DNA of 64,000 bases from Hyphomicrobiales bacterium. Its GTDB lineage: Bacteria; Pseudomonadota; Alphaproteobacteria; Rhizobiales; Xanthobacteraceae. This document shows, in pieces, positions 56,719 to 64,000 of the stretch (positions within the stretch are counted from its first letter, which is position 1; every line of letters starts with the position of its first letter). The stretch covers positions 124,001 to 188,000 of the forward strand of contig JAKFVL010000032.1 of the NCBI GenBank assembly GCA_021732215.1. Reading direction: 5' to 3'. The notes beneath the pieces are model-generated. The model made no database searches. It was not told where the DNA came from and saw only the letters and a program-made list of their open reading frames with translations. Position numbers and translations under genes: made by a program.

Positions 56719-56767
56719 TCTGTGGGCAGCCATGATTTGAACCGGCAAACGGCCTGTGGCGACCAAG

Positions 56768-56792
56768 GGAACAGAATTCAATGATCCGCGTT
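56768..56792 (+). promoter_or_regulatory. Sigma-EcfG type promoter for the 56821 gene
   Basis: GGAAC (56768-56772), a 16-base spacer and CGTT (56789-56792) match the general stress consensus exactly. It lies 28 bases before the ATG at 56821. Confidence 0.78.
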
Positions 56793-56820
56793 CTCTCTGC
56801 GTCATCACCGGAACCCGCCC

Positions 56821-57324
56821 ATGCTGCTGCTTCGCTATTTCGTTTTCGCCGGCGCGATGTTGCTGGGTTGCTTCTGGGCGCTTGACGCCATCAATGGTCC
56901 GTCGGCGCCGAAAGCCCGGCAGGGCAACGTGGCGTCGTTGCAGGGTGTGTCATCGATACAGGCTTGGCGAGCCGCCGAGGCGCGCAAGCAAGCCATCACG
57001 GATGGGCGCGATACGTCCGCCGCCTTGATTCTTCCTTCGATCGCAACGATGGCGCCGACCGCTGAACGGCTCGCTTACGAGCGCCAGATTGCTTCCAACA
57101 CACTTCCTGCTCCCGTGGCGATGGCCGAATCCGCGCGTTCGCCAACCGACGCACGGGCTGAGTTGACGGAAACTGCGCCGGCGCATCTGGATGCGGTTCC
57201 CGCGCAGTCCAAGCCCAAGGCAAGGCGCAAGGTTGCCTCCAAGGCCGTGGTCGCAACGGCGCAGCCACGGAGCCCGAATTCCGAATTCGGCGGCTTCTTA
57301 TTCGGGCGAATTTTCGAAAATTGA
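56821..57324 (+). CDS. Small signal-anchored protein of unknown function (167 aa)
   Basis: No family is recognised. The protein has an N-terminal hydrophobic segment (MLLLRYFVFAGAMLLGCFWA) that could be a signal peptide or anchor. The rest (about 145 residues) is low-complexity, rich in Ala, Pro, Arg, Thr and Lys, and ends with SNPEFGG-like FLFGRIFEN. Such a tail fits a periplasmic or envelope-spanning linker. An exact sigma-EcfG promoter precedes it. The lytic transglycosylase gene follows 141 bases later in the same direction. Confidence 0.65.
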   Translation: MLLLRYFVFAGAMLLGCFWALDAINGPSAPKARQGNVASLQGVSSIQAWRAAEARKQAITDGRDTSAALILPSIATMAPTAERLAYERQIASNTLPAPVAMAESARSPTDARAELTETAPAHLDAVPAQSKPKARRKVASKAVVATAQPRSPNSEFGGFLFGRIFEN

Positions 57325-57438
57325 TCGCGAAGTTCTCGCATGAAGTTCTCGCACAGGTTCCTGGCGACGATTTTCGCCACGCTTTCTCACATCTCCGCCA
57401 CATCCGCCCCGCACTGCCGCCCTTGATCCAAATGTAAA

Positions 57439-57465
57439 GGCGACCTCACATTCAAGTGAGGCGCC
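57439..57465 (+). promoter_or_regulatory. Hairpin covering the ribosome site of the transglycosylase gene
   Basis: CCTCAC (57444-57449) and GTGAGG (57456-57461) pair over a six-base loop, and GGC/GCC extend the stem to 57439 and 57465. The Shine-Dalgarno-like GTGAGG is inside the stem, which ends at the GTG start (57466). This could lower translation unless melted. Confidence 0.4.
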
Positions 57466-58455
57466 GTGCGACCAGCAATCATTCCATTGATCGGGACCAT
57501 CCTGCTCGGCCCCGTTTTCATCGAGGCATCGGAACCCGAGCGGAACGTGGCGGGACACGTCAACGCCATCGTCAAGGCGATCGGAGATTATGCAGCGGCG
57601 CTGCCGCAGTTGCCGTTGATCGTCGAGCGGTACGCTTCGCGTTCCGTTCCGGCGATGCCGGAGATCGAAGATATCGGCCCGCCGCCCGATGTGGCGATCG
57701 AGGTGGTTTGCCGCACGCTCGCGCAGGCCGCCGAATCCAACGGACTGCCGGTGGGCTTCTTCGCGCGGCTGATCTGGACCGAGAGCCGTTTCCGCCAGCG
57801 CGTTGTCAGCCATGCCGGCGCGCAAGGCGTTGCGCAATTCATGCCGGCGACCGCCGCCGAATACGGACTTGCCGATCCGTTCGATCCGGTCGCGGCGTTG
57901 CCCGCGTCCGCGCGCTTCCTGCGCAAACTGCACGATCAGTTCGGCAATCTCGGACTTGCGGCGGCGGCCTACAATGCGGGCGGTGGCCGTGTGCAGGACT
58001 GGCTTGCGCGCAGGAAAACATTGCCGGCGGAAACGCAGAATTACGTTCGCGCGGTTACCGGACAAGCGGCCGAGAACTGGACCCGCGATACAAAGGACAT
58101 CGACCTCGAACACAAGCTGCCGCGCGCCGCACCGTGCGAAGGCGAGGGCGGTCTCTCGCCGCAAAGCAAACCGATTGCGATGAAGGTGGCGCTGTCGGCG
58201 AACGCGGGCGAGATCGTGCGCAAGGCCGAGATCGCCGGGGAAGAAGCGCGCAAGGCGAGGATCGAGGCGGAAAAGCGTGCGCTGGCTGCGCTGCGCTCCA
58301 GGAAGGGCAAGGCGACGCAGCTTGCCAAATCAAGGGACGGAGAAAGTCACATCCAGGTTGCCGCGAAAGGGAAGGCTGCGGTCAAATTCGCAGCCAAAGC
58401 CGCTGCTCGCAAGGGACGGCTCAAGGTCGCATCGGCCGGCAGCAGCACGCGCTGA
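57466..58455 (+). CDS. Lytic transglycosylase (Slt type)
   Basis: The 329-residue protein starts with GTG. It has a signal-like N-terminus (IIPLIGTILLGPVFIEA) and a transglycosylase domain (about 85-200) with catalytic Glu106 in WTESRFRQRV. AQGVAQFMPATAAEYG and AAAYNAGGGRV are further Slt motifs. A Lys/Ala-rich C-terminal part follows (about 240-329, with EEARKARIEAEKRAL). It would cleave peptidoglycan with formation of anhydromuramic ends. Confidence 0.92.
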   Translation: MRPAIIPLIGTILLGPVFIEASEPERNVAGHVNAIVKAIGDYAAALPQLPLIVERYASRSVPAMPEIEDIGPPPDVAIEVVCRTLAQAAESNGLPVGFFARLIWTESRFRQRVVSHAGAQGVAQFMPATAAEYGLADPFDPVAALPASARFLRKLHDQFGNLGLAAAAYNAGGGRVQDWLARRKTLPAETQNYVRAVTGQAAENWTRDTKDIDLEHKLPRAAPCEGEGGLSPQSKPIAMKVALSANAGEIVRKAEIAGEEARKARIEAEKRALAALRSRKGKATQLAKSRDGESHIQVAAKGKAAVKFAAKAAARKGRLKVASAGSSTR

Positions 58456-58459
58456 TAGA

Positions 58460-60679
58460 TCAATGACCGGCGGCGCTCTTGCTGGCCTCGTTGTTGAGCA
58501 CGATCAATGCATCGACCGCGACGCCGGTTTTGGCGTTGACCAGAAACGGATTGACGTCGATCGATGCGATGCGCTGGCCGGCGTCGGCTATCAGGTTGGA
58601 AAGGCCGACGATCGCCTTCGATACCGATGGTTCGTGCAGCGCGGGCTTGCCGCGATACCCGCGCAGCTTGACGCCGGCCTTCGTCCTGTCGATCAGCTCC
58701 TTCGCATCGCTGGCATCGAGCGGCGCGCCCGCCAGCGCCACGTCCTTCATCAGTTCGATATCGACGCCACCGCTGCCGAACAGGATCACCGGCCCCATCT
58801 CCGCATCGAGCGATGCGCCGACGACCAGTTCGAGGTCGGCCTTGACCTGCTGCGCGATCAGGATGCCTTCGATCCGGGGTTTGCCCTTCAGCTTCTTCAC
58901 CCGCGCGGTGATGTCGTTGAAGGCTTTCCTCGCCTCGGCGGCAGTCTTGATGTTCAGCACCACGCCGCCGATATCGGATTTGTGCAGGATGTCCTCGCTG
59001 ACGATCTTGGCGACCACCGGGAAGCCGATTTTCTTCGCGACCCTGGCCGCGCTCGCGGCGTCCTGCACGATCTCTTCTCTCGAGACCGGAATACCGTAGG
59101 CCTTGAGCAGCTTTTTCGAGGCAACCTCGTCGAGTGCCGCGCCCTTTGCGCTCTTGAGCACCCGCTCCAGCGTCGCGCGTGCCGATGAACTCGAACTCGA
59201 CATCACATCGGGTACTTCCTTGCGCAGCGACGCATAGCCGATCATGGCCTTGATCGCGGTGACCGCGCGGTCGAGGCCCTGCGTTACCGCGATGTTCGGC
59301 AGCGACAGGCGCAGCTCCTTCATGAAGTCGGTGAATCCGATCGACATGGCGCTGATATAGATCACGGGTTTGCTGGCCGCGCCCGCCATCTCGTTGACGA
59401 TCCGCAGATTGCGCTCGCGCAATTCGTGCGGCGCTTTCGGCAGTTCCGCATCGATAATCACGATGTCGGTGTCGGGGTCTTCGATCATGATCCTGATCGA
59501 CTGCATGTAGACCGAGGGATCGACCACGGCGGCGAATCCCGCATCGAGCGGGTTGCCGACGATGCTGCCGGGGCCGAGCATCTTTGCCAGCTTGCTGCTG
59601 GCGTCTTTGCTCAGGTCGGCGAAAGTCAGGCCGGCCGCCGAGAAGGCGTCGATCAACAGGCCACGCTTGCCGCCTGACAGCGAGACCGCGGCAAGACGCG
59701 GGCCTTTCGGCAGATGCGCGTGGACGAAGCATTCGGTCATCTCGATCAGCTCGTCGAGGCCGCGTGCGCGGATCACGCCTTCGCGGGTCGAGATCGCGTC
59801 GAACGATTCGATCGAGCCGGCGAGCGCGCCGGTATGCGCCATCGCGGCGGCGCGTCCGCCCTCCGATGCGCCGAGCTTGAGCGCGATCACCGGCTTGCCG
59901 GCAGCGCGGGCCGCCTTGCATGCCGCGCGGAAAACTTTCGTGTTACGAACGCCTTCGAGATAGACCACGATGGCGCGGACCGAGGGATCGGCGGCGAAAT
60001 ACTCCATGAACTCCGGCGTCTCGAGGCCTGCCTCGTTGCCGGTGGTGACCATGTAGCCGACGCCGACGCCGCGATCTTCCAGTGTCTGGCGGATCGACAT
60101 CACGATCGCGCCGGATTGCCCGACGATCGCGACCGGGCCTTCGCCCATGGTGACGATGCGATCGTCGATATTGGTGAACAGGTTCTCGCTCGCGCTGAGA
60201 TTGCCGAGACAATTCGGTCCGGTCACCGCAAGGCCGGTTTCGCGGATTACGCCGGCGAGTTCGGCTGCAAGTTTCTGACTCTCCGCGTCCTGCAATTCGC
60301 TGAAGCCCGAGGTGACGATGGTCGCGGAGCGCGCACTGGCCGCGGCAGCCTCACGCATCACCTGCGCCACGAACCGCGCAGGCACCAGGACCAGAACGTG
60401 ATCCGGCTTGTCCGGCAGGCTGGCGAAATCCTTGTAGCAGGGCACGCCCCAGATCGATTCGCGCTTGGCGTTGATCGGATAAAGCCCGCCGCGAAATTGA
60501 TACTTGATGAGGTTGGTCCAGATCCGTTCGGCGTAGTTGCCCGGCTTGTCGGTGGCCCCCACGACAACGATGTTGCGGGGATGCAGCATCGCGTGAATGC
60601 GTTTGACGGTGTTGCTGGCTCCGGACCCGGGTGACCATGCGCCGGTGGCATGCGACGCGGATTTCGAACGACCTTCCAT
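58460..60679 (-). CDS. ADP-forming acyl-CoA synthetase (acetate-CoA ligase type)
   Basis: The 739-residue protein has a CoA-binding Rossmann domain (about 45-140, PRNIVVVGATDKPGNYAERI), a succinyl-CoA ligase-like middle with the phospho-His region MAHTGALAGS (about 290), and a C-terminal ATP-grasp domain (about 510-739). It is one of the alpha-beta fusion enzymes that interconvert an acyl-CoA with acid and ATP. The acid is not known. AGAGGAAAG precedes the ATG at 60679. It is convergent with the transglycosylase gene. Confidence 0.92.
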   Translation of the reverse strand: MEGRSKSASHATGAWSPGSGASNTVKRIHAMLHPRNIVVVGATDKPGNYAERIWTNLIKYQFRGGLYPINAKRESIWGVPCYKDFASLPDKPDHVLVLVPARFVAQVMREAAAASARSATIVTSGFSELQDAESQKLAAELAGVIRETGLAVTGPNCLGNLSASENLFTNIDDRIVTMGEGPVAIVGQSGAIVMSIRQTLEDRGVGVGYMVTTGNEAGLETPEFMEYFAADPSVRAIVVYLEGVRNTKVFRAACKAARAAGKPVIALKLGASEGGRAAAMAHTGALAGSIESFDAISTREGVIRARGLDELIEMTECFVHAHLPKGPRLAAVSLSGGKRGLLIDAFSAAGLTFADLSKDASSKLAKMLGPGSIVGNPLDAGFAAVVDPSVYMQSIRIMIEDPDTDIVIIDAELPKAPHELRERNLRIVNEMAGAASKPVIYISAMSIGFTDFMKELRLSLPNIAVTQGLDRAVTAIKAMIGYASLRKEVPDVMSSSSSSARATLERVLKSAKGAALDEVASKKLLKAYGIPVSREEIVQDAASAARVAKKIGFPVVAKIVSEDILHKSDIGGVVLNIKTAAEARKAFNDITARVKKLKGKPRIEGILIAQQVKADLELVVGASLDAEMGPVILFGSGGVDIELMKDVALAGAPLDASDAKELIDRTKAGVKLRGYRGKPALHEPSVSKAIVGLSNLIADAGQRIASIDVNPFLVNAKTGVAVDALIVLNNEASKSAAGH

Positions 60680-60976
60680 AGACTTTCCTCTGACGCTTAT
60701 TGTTATTACCGGCAAGGTAAGCGGCGCTCCGCGCCATGTACATCGGCGAATCCGGGTTGACGCCAGAACAACCCGTTAAGCGTTTGATTTTCCGCGACGC
60801 GGACAGCCTTGTCGGCGCGCACGACGGCACTGCTTTCAAGGCTCGCCGTGCGGCGAGACGTGCCGTGCCTCGGCACAGATGCCTGGGCGCTCTGAAAATG
60901 TCGGGAAGCGATATCAGTTTAGGAAAGAACAGTGGTTCAATTCTTGTTTGATTGCAGCTCGATCGCGTGTCGGCAT
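60680..60976. other. Intergenic stretch with no evident gene
   Basis: No gene is supported between the synthetase start and the PilZ gene end. Short frames here lack family resemblance and ribosome sites. The synthetase promoter must lie in its first part. Confidence 0.5.
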
Positions 60977-61237
60977 CTACGCGACGAATCTGACGCCGAC
61001 CAGTGAGCCTTTGCGCCACCTGATTTCGCAAGTCCGGCCCGTTCGCGAGGCGAGCGAGAAAGTGAGGGTAAACCGGGAGCCCAGCCGTTCGGCATTGGCG
61101 ACCGACAACTTCGCGCCGCCCGGCGACATATCCAGCACCGAGCATTCGACGACGCCGAACGCGCCGGGAAATGAGATCCAGGCCTTGGCGTTTTGTGATC
61201 GCCTTGGTTCTCGCGACTTTCTTCCGAACGCAGCCAT
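60977..61237 (-). CDS. PilZ-domain protein (86 aa)
   Basis: This is a minimal PilZ domain protein. RKSREPRR at the start is the basic arginine motif and DMSPGGAKL is the DxSxxG motif, which together bind cyclic di-GMP. It fits a stand-alone effector of the two diguanylate cyclases in the window, but a direct link is unproven. GAGGAG precedes the ATG at 61237; upstream in-frame starts are not needed. Confidence 0.85.
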   Translation of the reverse strand: MAAFGRKSREPRRSQNAKAWISFPGAFGVVECSVLDMSPGGAKLSVANAERLGSRFTLTFSLASRTGRTCEIRWRKGSLVGVRFVA

Positions 61238-61373
61238 GGCGCTCTCCTCGCACAGATAACGCAGCATGGGTACGCACGTTTCAGTCAGATAAAGTTCGAG
61301 AAAGATTGTCGTAAATGTTAGATTAACTGCGAGACTCACAAGCAGCCGTCGCGTCGTCCGGCGGCAAAGAGGT

Positions 61374-63434
61374 ATGATGCGGATCGGTATTCGTCTCGCG
61401 GTTTCCGTTCTGGTGTTGCTGTCGATCGCGGTCAGCGCATTCGGCGTCCATTTTTTGTGGTGGAGGACCGCGCAAGAGACCAGCCAGACGCTCGCTAAGA
61501 CGATCAACGAGCAGATCGCGTCCGCGGTCGGGAAAGAACTATTTTCGATTACCATCGAGACGACCTCAGCCTTCATCGCGGCACGGGCGCTGTTCATCCG
61601 GCATGTCGTCGAAACCGACGACGTCGACAAACGCGAGCTGACGTTCTTGTCCCTGCTTCAATCGCAACCCTCGATTTCCTGGATCGCCTTCGGCACGCCC
61701 GACGGAGCGCTGAGCGCGGCTCACAAGCTCGGCGACAACGGAGCGGAGATTTTCAACATCGCGGCCGGCGCCGGGCAGGTTGCGCAGGAGATCGAAACCT
61801 ACCGGCTGGTTGGCCGCGATCTTCAGTTCGAGAGCCGCAGGTTCACGACCACATCCTACAAGGCGACAGAGCAGGAATGGTTCAAGGAAAGCATGCAGTC
61901 GGACGGGTGGAGCTGGTTCAACCTGACTAAACTTCCGGCCGGCGAACGGCTGGCGGTCACGCTTGCGGGGCCGATCGTTGTCAATCAGGAGCGTCGCGGC
62001 GTGCTAAGCATCGTCGTCGAGTTGACGCGGGTGTCGCGCTTCCTGGCTGAAATCAAAGCCGGCAAGTCCGGTGCGGTGTTCATTCTCGACCGCGACAGCC
62101 GCGTCATCGCCGCGCCCGATGCGGACGCCGATGAAATCAATGCGGTCATGACCAATCAGCCGTTGCTGCCGGTGGCGATGAATGCGCTGAAGCAGTCGGC
62201 CGGCGATTACGCGCAGGAGAAGGGCGATGCCTATCGGACGCGCTTCGTCCAGCAAGGGCAGGCGTATGACATCAACCTGACGCCGCTGACCTTTTCCGGC
62301 TGGACGCTGGTGACGATCATCCCGGAATCGGAGTTTCTCGGCCCGGTCGCGGCGACCATTCGCCAACTGGTGTTCGTGCTGGGGTTTCTCGTCGTTGCGG
62401 CGAGTTTGCTGTCGGCCTGGCTGGCGCAACGTTTGATCGCGGCGCCGTTGATCAAGGTGGTCGACGAGATCAAGCGCGTAGAGCGGTTCGAACTGGATCA
62501 GGTGCAGCGCCATTCCTCCAGGCTCGACGAGATCAACAATCTGTCGGGCGCGATCGCCGATATGGCGACCGGCCTGTCTGCGTTTCGCAAATACATCCCG
62601 GCCGATCTGGTGCGCCGCCTTCTCAGCGAAGGCACCGAGGCGAAGCTCGGCGGCACGGTGCGGCCGATGACGGTGATGTTCGTGGATATCGCCGGCTTCA
62701 CCGGCCTGTCGGAACGTCTCGGCGACCGGATCATTCCGCTGCTGTCGCGTTACTTCGGCGCCATTTCGGCGGAGGTTCAGGCCCATGGCGGCACCATCGA
62801 CAAATTCATCGGCGATGCCGTGATGGCGTTCTGGGGCGCGCCGGCCGCCAATCCCGATCACGCGCTCGCATGCTGCCGCGCGGCTTTGGCCAGCCAGCGT
62901 GCGATTGTCGATCAGGAGATTTGCGACGACTCCGGAGCGCCGCTGCAAATCCGCATCGGCATCAATTCAGGCGACATTCTGGTCGGAAACATCGGCTCGG
63001 ACGTCCGGTTGAACTACACGGCGATCGGCGATGCAGTGAACGTGGCGAGCCGGCTGGAAGGCGCCAACAAGCAATACGGCACTCAGATCATGATCGGCGA
63101 GGAAACCCGCCGCCTTGCCGGCAGCCGGGTCTACGTTCGCGAACTCGATCGTCTTGCGGTGTATGGCCGCGCAGCCGGATCGACGATCTATGAACTGCTC
63201 GGGATCGCCGGCGAGCATGCCGGTCCTGAAGCCTGGGTCAGCAGATATGAGGCCGGGCTTGCGGCCTATCGTTCGCGGGATTTCTCCGGGGCCATCCGCT
63301 GTTTTGAGGAGGCCGATGCGGGCCGTGCCGGCGGCGACCCGCCGTCCCGGCTGATGATCGAACGCTCTCAGGACGCGATCGCCACACCGCCCGAAGCGGG
63401 CTGGACGGGTGTTTCCGTTGCCGGAACCAAGTAG
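61374..63434 (+). CDS. Membrane adenylate cyclase, class III, with periplasmic sensor
   Basis: The 686-residue protein has a membrane segment (about 5-30), a periplasmic dCache-like sensor (about 35-320), a second membrane segment (about 325-348), HAMP and a class III cyclase domain (about 425-610). Metal-binding Asp438 (FVDIAGF) and Asp481 (GDAVMAF) are present. So are the transition-state Asn/Arg in DAVNVASRLEGANK and the Lys in DKFIGD. Thr in NYTAIGD favours ATP over GTP. A tail of about 75 residues follows. It should make cAMP in answer to an external signal. Confidence 0.92.
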   Translation: MMRIGIRLAVSVLVLLSIAVSAFGVHFLWWRTAQETSQTLAKTINEQIASAVGKELFSITIETTSAFIAARALFIRHVVETDDVDKRELTFLSLLQSQPSISWIAFGTPDGALSAAHKLGDNGAEIFNIAAGAGQVAQEIETYRLVGRDLQFESRRFTTTSYKATEQEWFKESMQSDGWSWFNLTKLPAGERLAVTLAGPIVVNQERRGVLSIVVELTRVSRFLAEIKAGKSGAVFILDRDSRVIAAPDADADEINAVMTNQPLLPVAMNALKQSAGDYAQEKGDAYRTRFVQQGQAYDINLTPLTFSGWTLVTIIPESEFLGPVAATIRQLVFVLGFLVVAASLLSAWLAQRLIAAPLIKVVDEIKRVERFELDQVQRHSSRLDEINNLSGAIADMATGLSAFRKYIPADLVRRLLSEGTEAKLGGTVRPMTVMFVDIAGFTGLSERLGDRIIPLLSRYFGAISAEVQAHGGTIDKFIGDAVMAFWGAPAANPDHALACCRAALASQRAIVDQEICDDSGAPLQIRIGINSGDILVGNIGSDVRLNYTAIGDAVNVASRLEGANKQYGTQIMIGEETRRLAGSRVYVRELDRLAVYGRAAGSTIYELLGIAGEHAGPEAWVSRYEAGLAAYRSRDFSGAIRCFEEADAGRAGGDPPSRLMIERSQDAIATPPEAGWTGVSVAGTK

Positions 63435-63601
63435 TCCGATAGAGCGTCCCGCGCCGGTCGGTACGTTGCTGGCGTTGATCGTTACCTGAGTGCTGCCGCG
63501 ATTTTGGGCTTTTTCTTGAGTACGGCGCTCGTCTCATGATTGTGCAGACCCATCCGTCATGCAATAAATAGTTGTAATTCATTCTTTATGTCTTGGGGAA
63601 C

Positions 63602-64000
63602 ATGGGAATGCTGAGCGGAGGGCTTCAGCCTTTTGAGACCGCTGTTTCGTTCATCGAGCGGTTCAAGCAGTCAGGGTCCGTCGAGGCTTTGACGCGGCAC
63701 ATATTGGATGCCGCCTCCACGTTCGGTTATCGTAATTTCTCGATCATCGCCGGTCCGCAACTCGCGCGAGCGAACTTCGAGCAGCGGATCATGCTGCTGC
63801 ATTGGCCAGACAACTGGCTTCAGCAATACGTCCATGAAAACTTTCAGGACCACGACCCGGTCGTGGATTTTGCGCGCAGCCAGGTGCACTCGTTCTATTG
63901 GGCGCAGGCGCCCTACAAGGCCGATCGGACCATGCCTTCGCGTGTGATGGACTGCGCGGCGCGTGACTTCGACATGCCGCAGGGGCTTTGCGTTCCGATC
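63602..64000 (+). CDS. LuxR-family quorum-sensing regulator (partial, 5' end)
   Basis: The first 133 codons are in the window. The protein has an autoinducer-binding domain: GYRNFSIIAG, HWPDNWLQQYVHENFQDHDPVV and WAQAPYKADRTMPSRVMDCA. The Trp-Tyr-Asp pocket pattern (NW, Y, DP) is visible. The HTH end lies outside the window. GGGGAAC precedes the ATG at 63602; a Met two codons later is possible. In this bacterial group, LuxR-I pairs such as RpaR or BjaR use aryl- or branched acyl-homoserine lactones. Whether a luxI follows cannot be seen. Confidence 0.82.
   Translation, partial: MGMLSGGLQPFETAVSFIERFKQSGSVEALTRHILDAASTFGYRNFSIIAGPQLARANFEQRIMLLHWPDNWLQQYVHENFQDHDPVVDFARSQVHSFYWAQAPYKADRTMPSRVMDCAARDFDMPQGLCVPI

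Noticed and set aside
63424-63450. GGAAC-N17-CGTC near the end of the adenylate cyclase gene
   Set aside because: The -10 element lacks the conserved GTT, and it overlaps the coding end of the gene.

Overview
The window reads as a chromosomal segment of an alphaproteobacterium of the Bradyrhizobium/Rhodopseudomonas/Afipia group (Nitrobacteraceae). This is inferred from the high GC content, the fdsGBA-fdhD-fdsD formate dehydrogenase, form II CO-dehydrogenase-like genes, many solitary ABC and TRAP-type binding proteins, sigma-EcfG type promoters and short dispersed palindromic repeats. No ribosomal, phage or CRISPR loci are present.

Layout. 1-2.9 kb: the end of a ROK-like sugar kinase gene, a secreted protein and a caspase-like protein. 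3.1-10.05 kb: tRNA-Ser(CGA), followed by a block carrying a Met-rich small protein and cusCBA (Cu/Ag efflux). The block ends in a degenerate copy of the tRNA 3' end, so it looks like an old tRNA-integrated island. 10.2-15.8 kb: a five-gene peptide-type ABC transporter. 15.9-25.3 kb: a cupin, a LysR regulator, the NAD-dependent formate dehydrogenase operon and an orphan TAXI binding protein. 25.4-32.7 kb: two membrane diguanylate cyclases around an amino-acid permease, a VOC protein, three small proteins of unknown function, and a DUF983 protein. 32.8-41.5 kb: an MBL hydrolase, an Lrp regulator divergent from 4-hydroxyphenylpyruvate dioxygenase, a CaiB-type CoA enzyme, a DUF938 protein, and a coxS-coxL-coxM-like molybdenum hydroxylase. 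42-48.3 kb: a chemoreceptor, then an MFS transporter, otsB and otsA. 48.3-54.6 kb: a small secreted protein, tRNA-Ser(GGA), and a NitT-type ABC transporter with a two-domain nitrilase and a LysR regulator. 54.7-64 kb: a quinone oxidoreductase, a DehI-type dehalogenase, a stress-type small protein, a lytic transglycosylase, an ADP-forming acyl-CoA synthetase, a PilZ protein, a membrane adenylate cyclase and the start of a LuxR-type quorum regulator.

The main unifying signal is a set of five promoters with GGAAC-N16-(C/T)GTT spacing, the consensus of the alphaproteobacterial general stress sigma factor EcfG. They lie before the MFS-otsB unit, otsA, and three small genes of unknown function (29089, 29920, 56821). 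Other observations include a two-domain nitrilase whose second domain has lost its catalytic Cys, a DehI homologue carrying the Asn associated with D-haloacid selectivity, an operator-like palindrome between lrp and hpd, and an orphan strong terminator at 16.65 kb. All functional calls are from reading the sequence; no database search was run.
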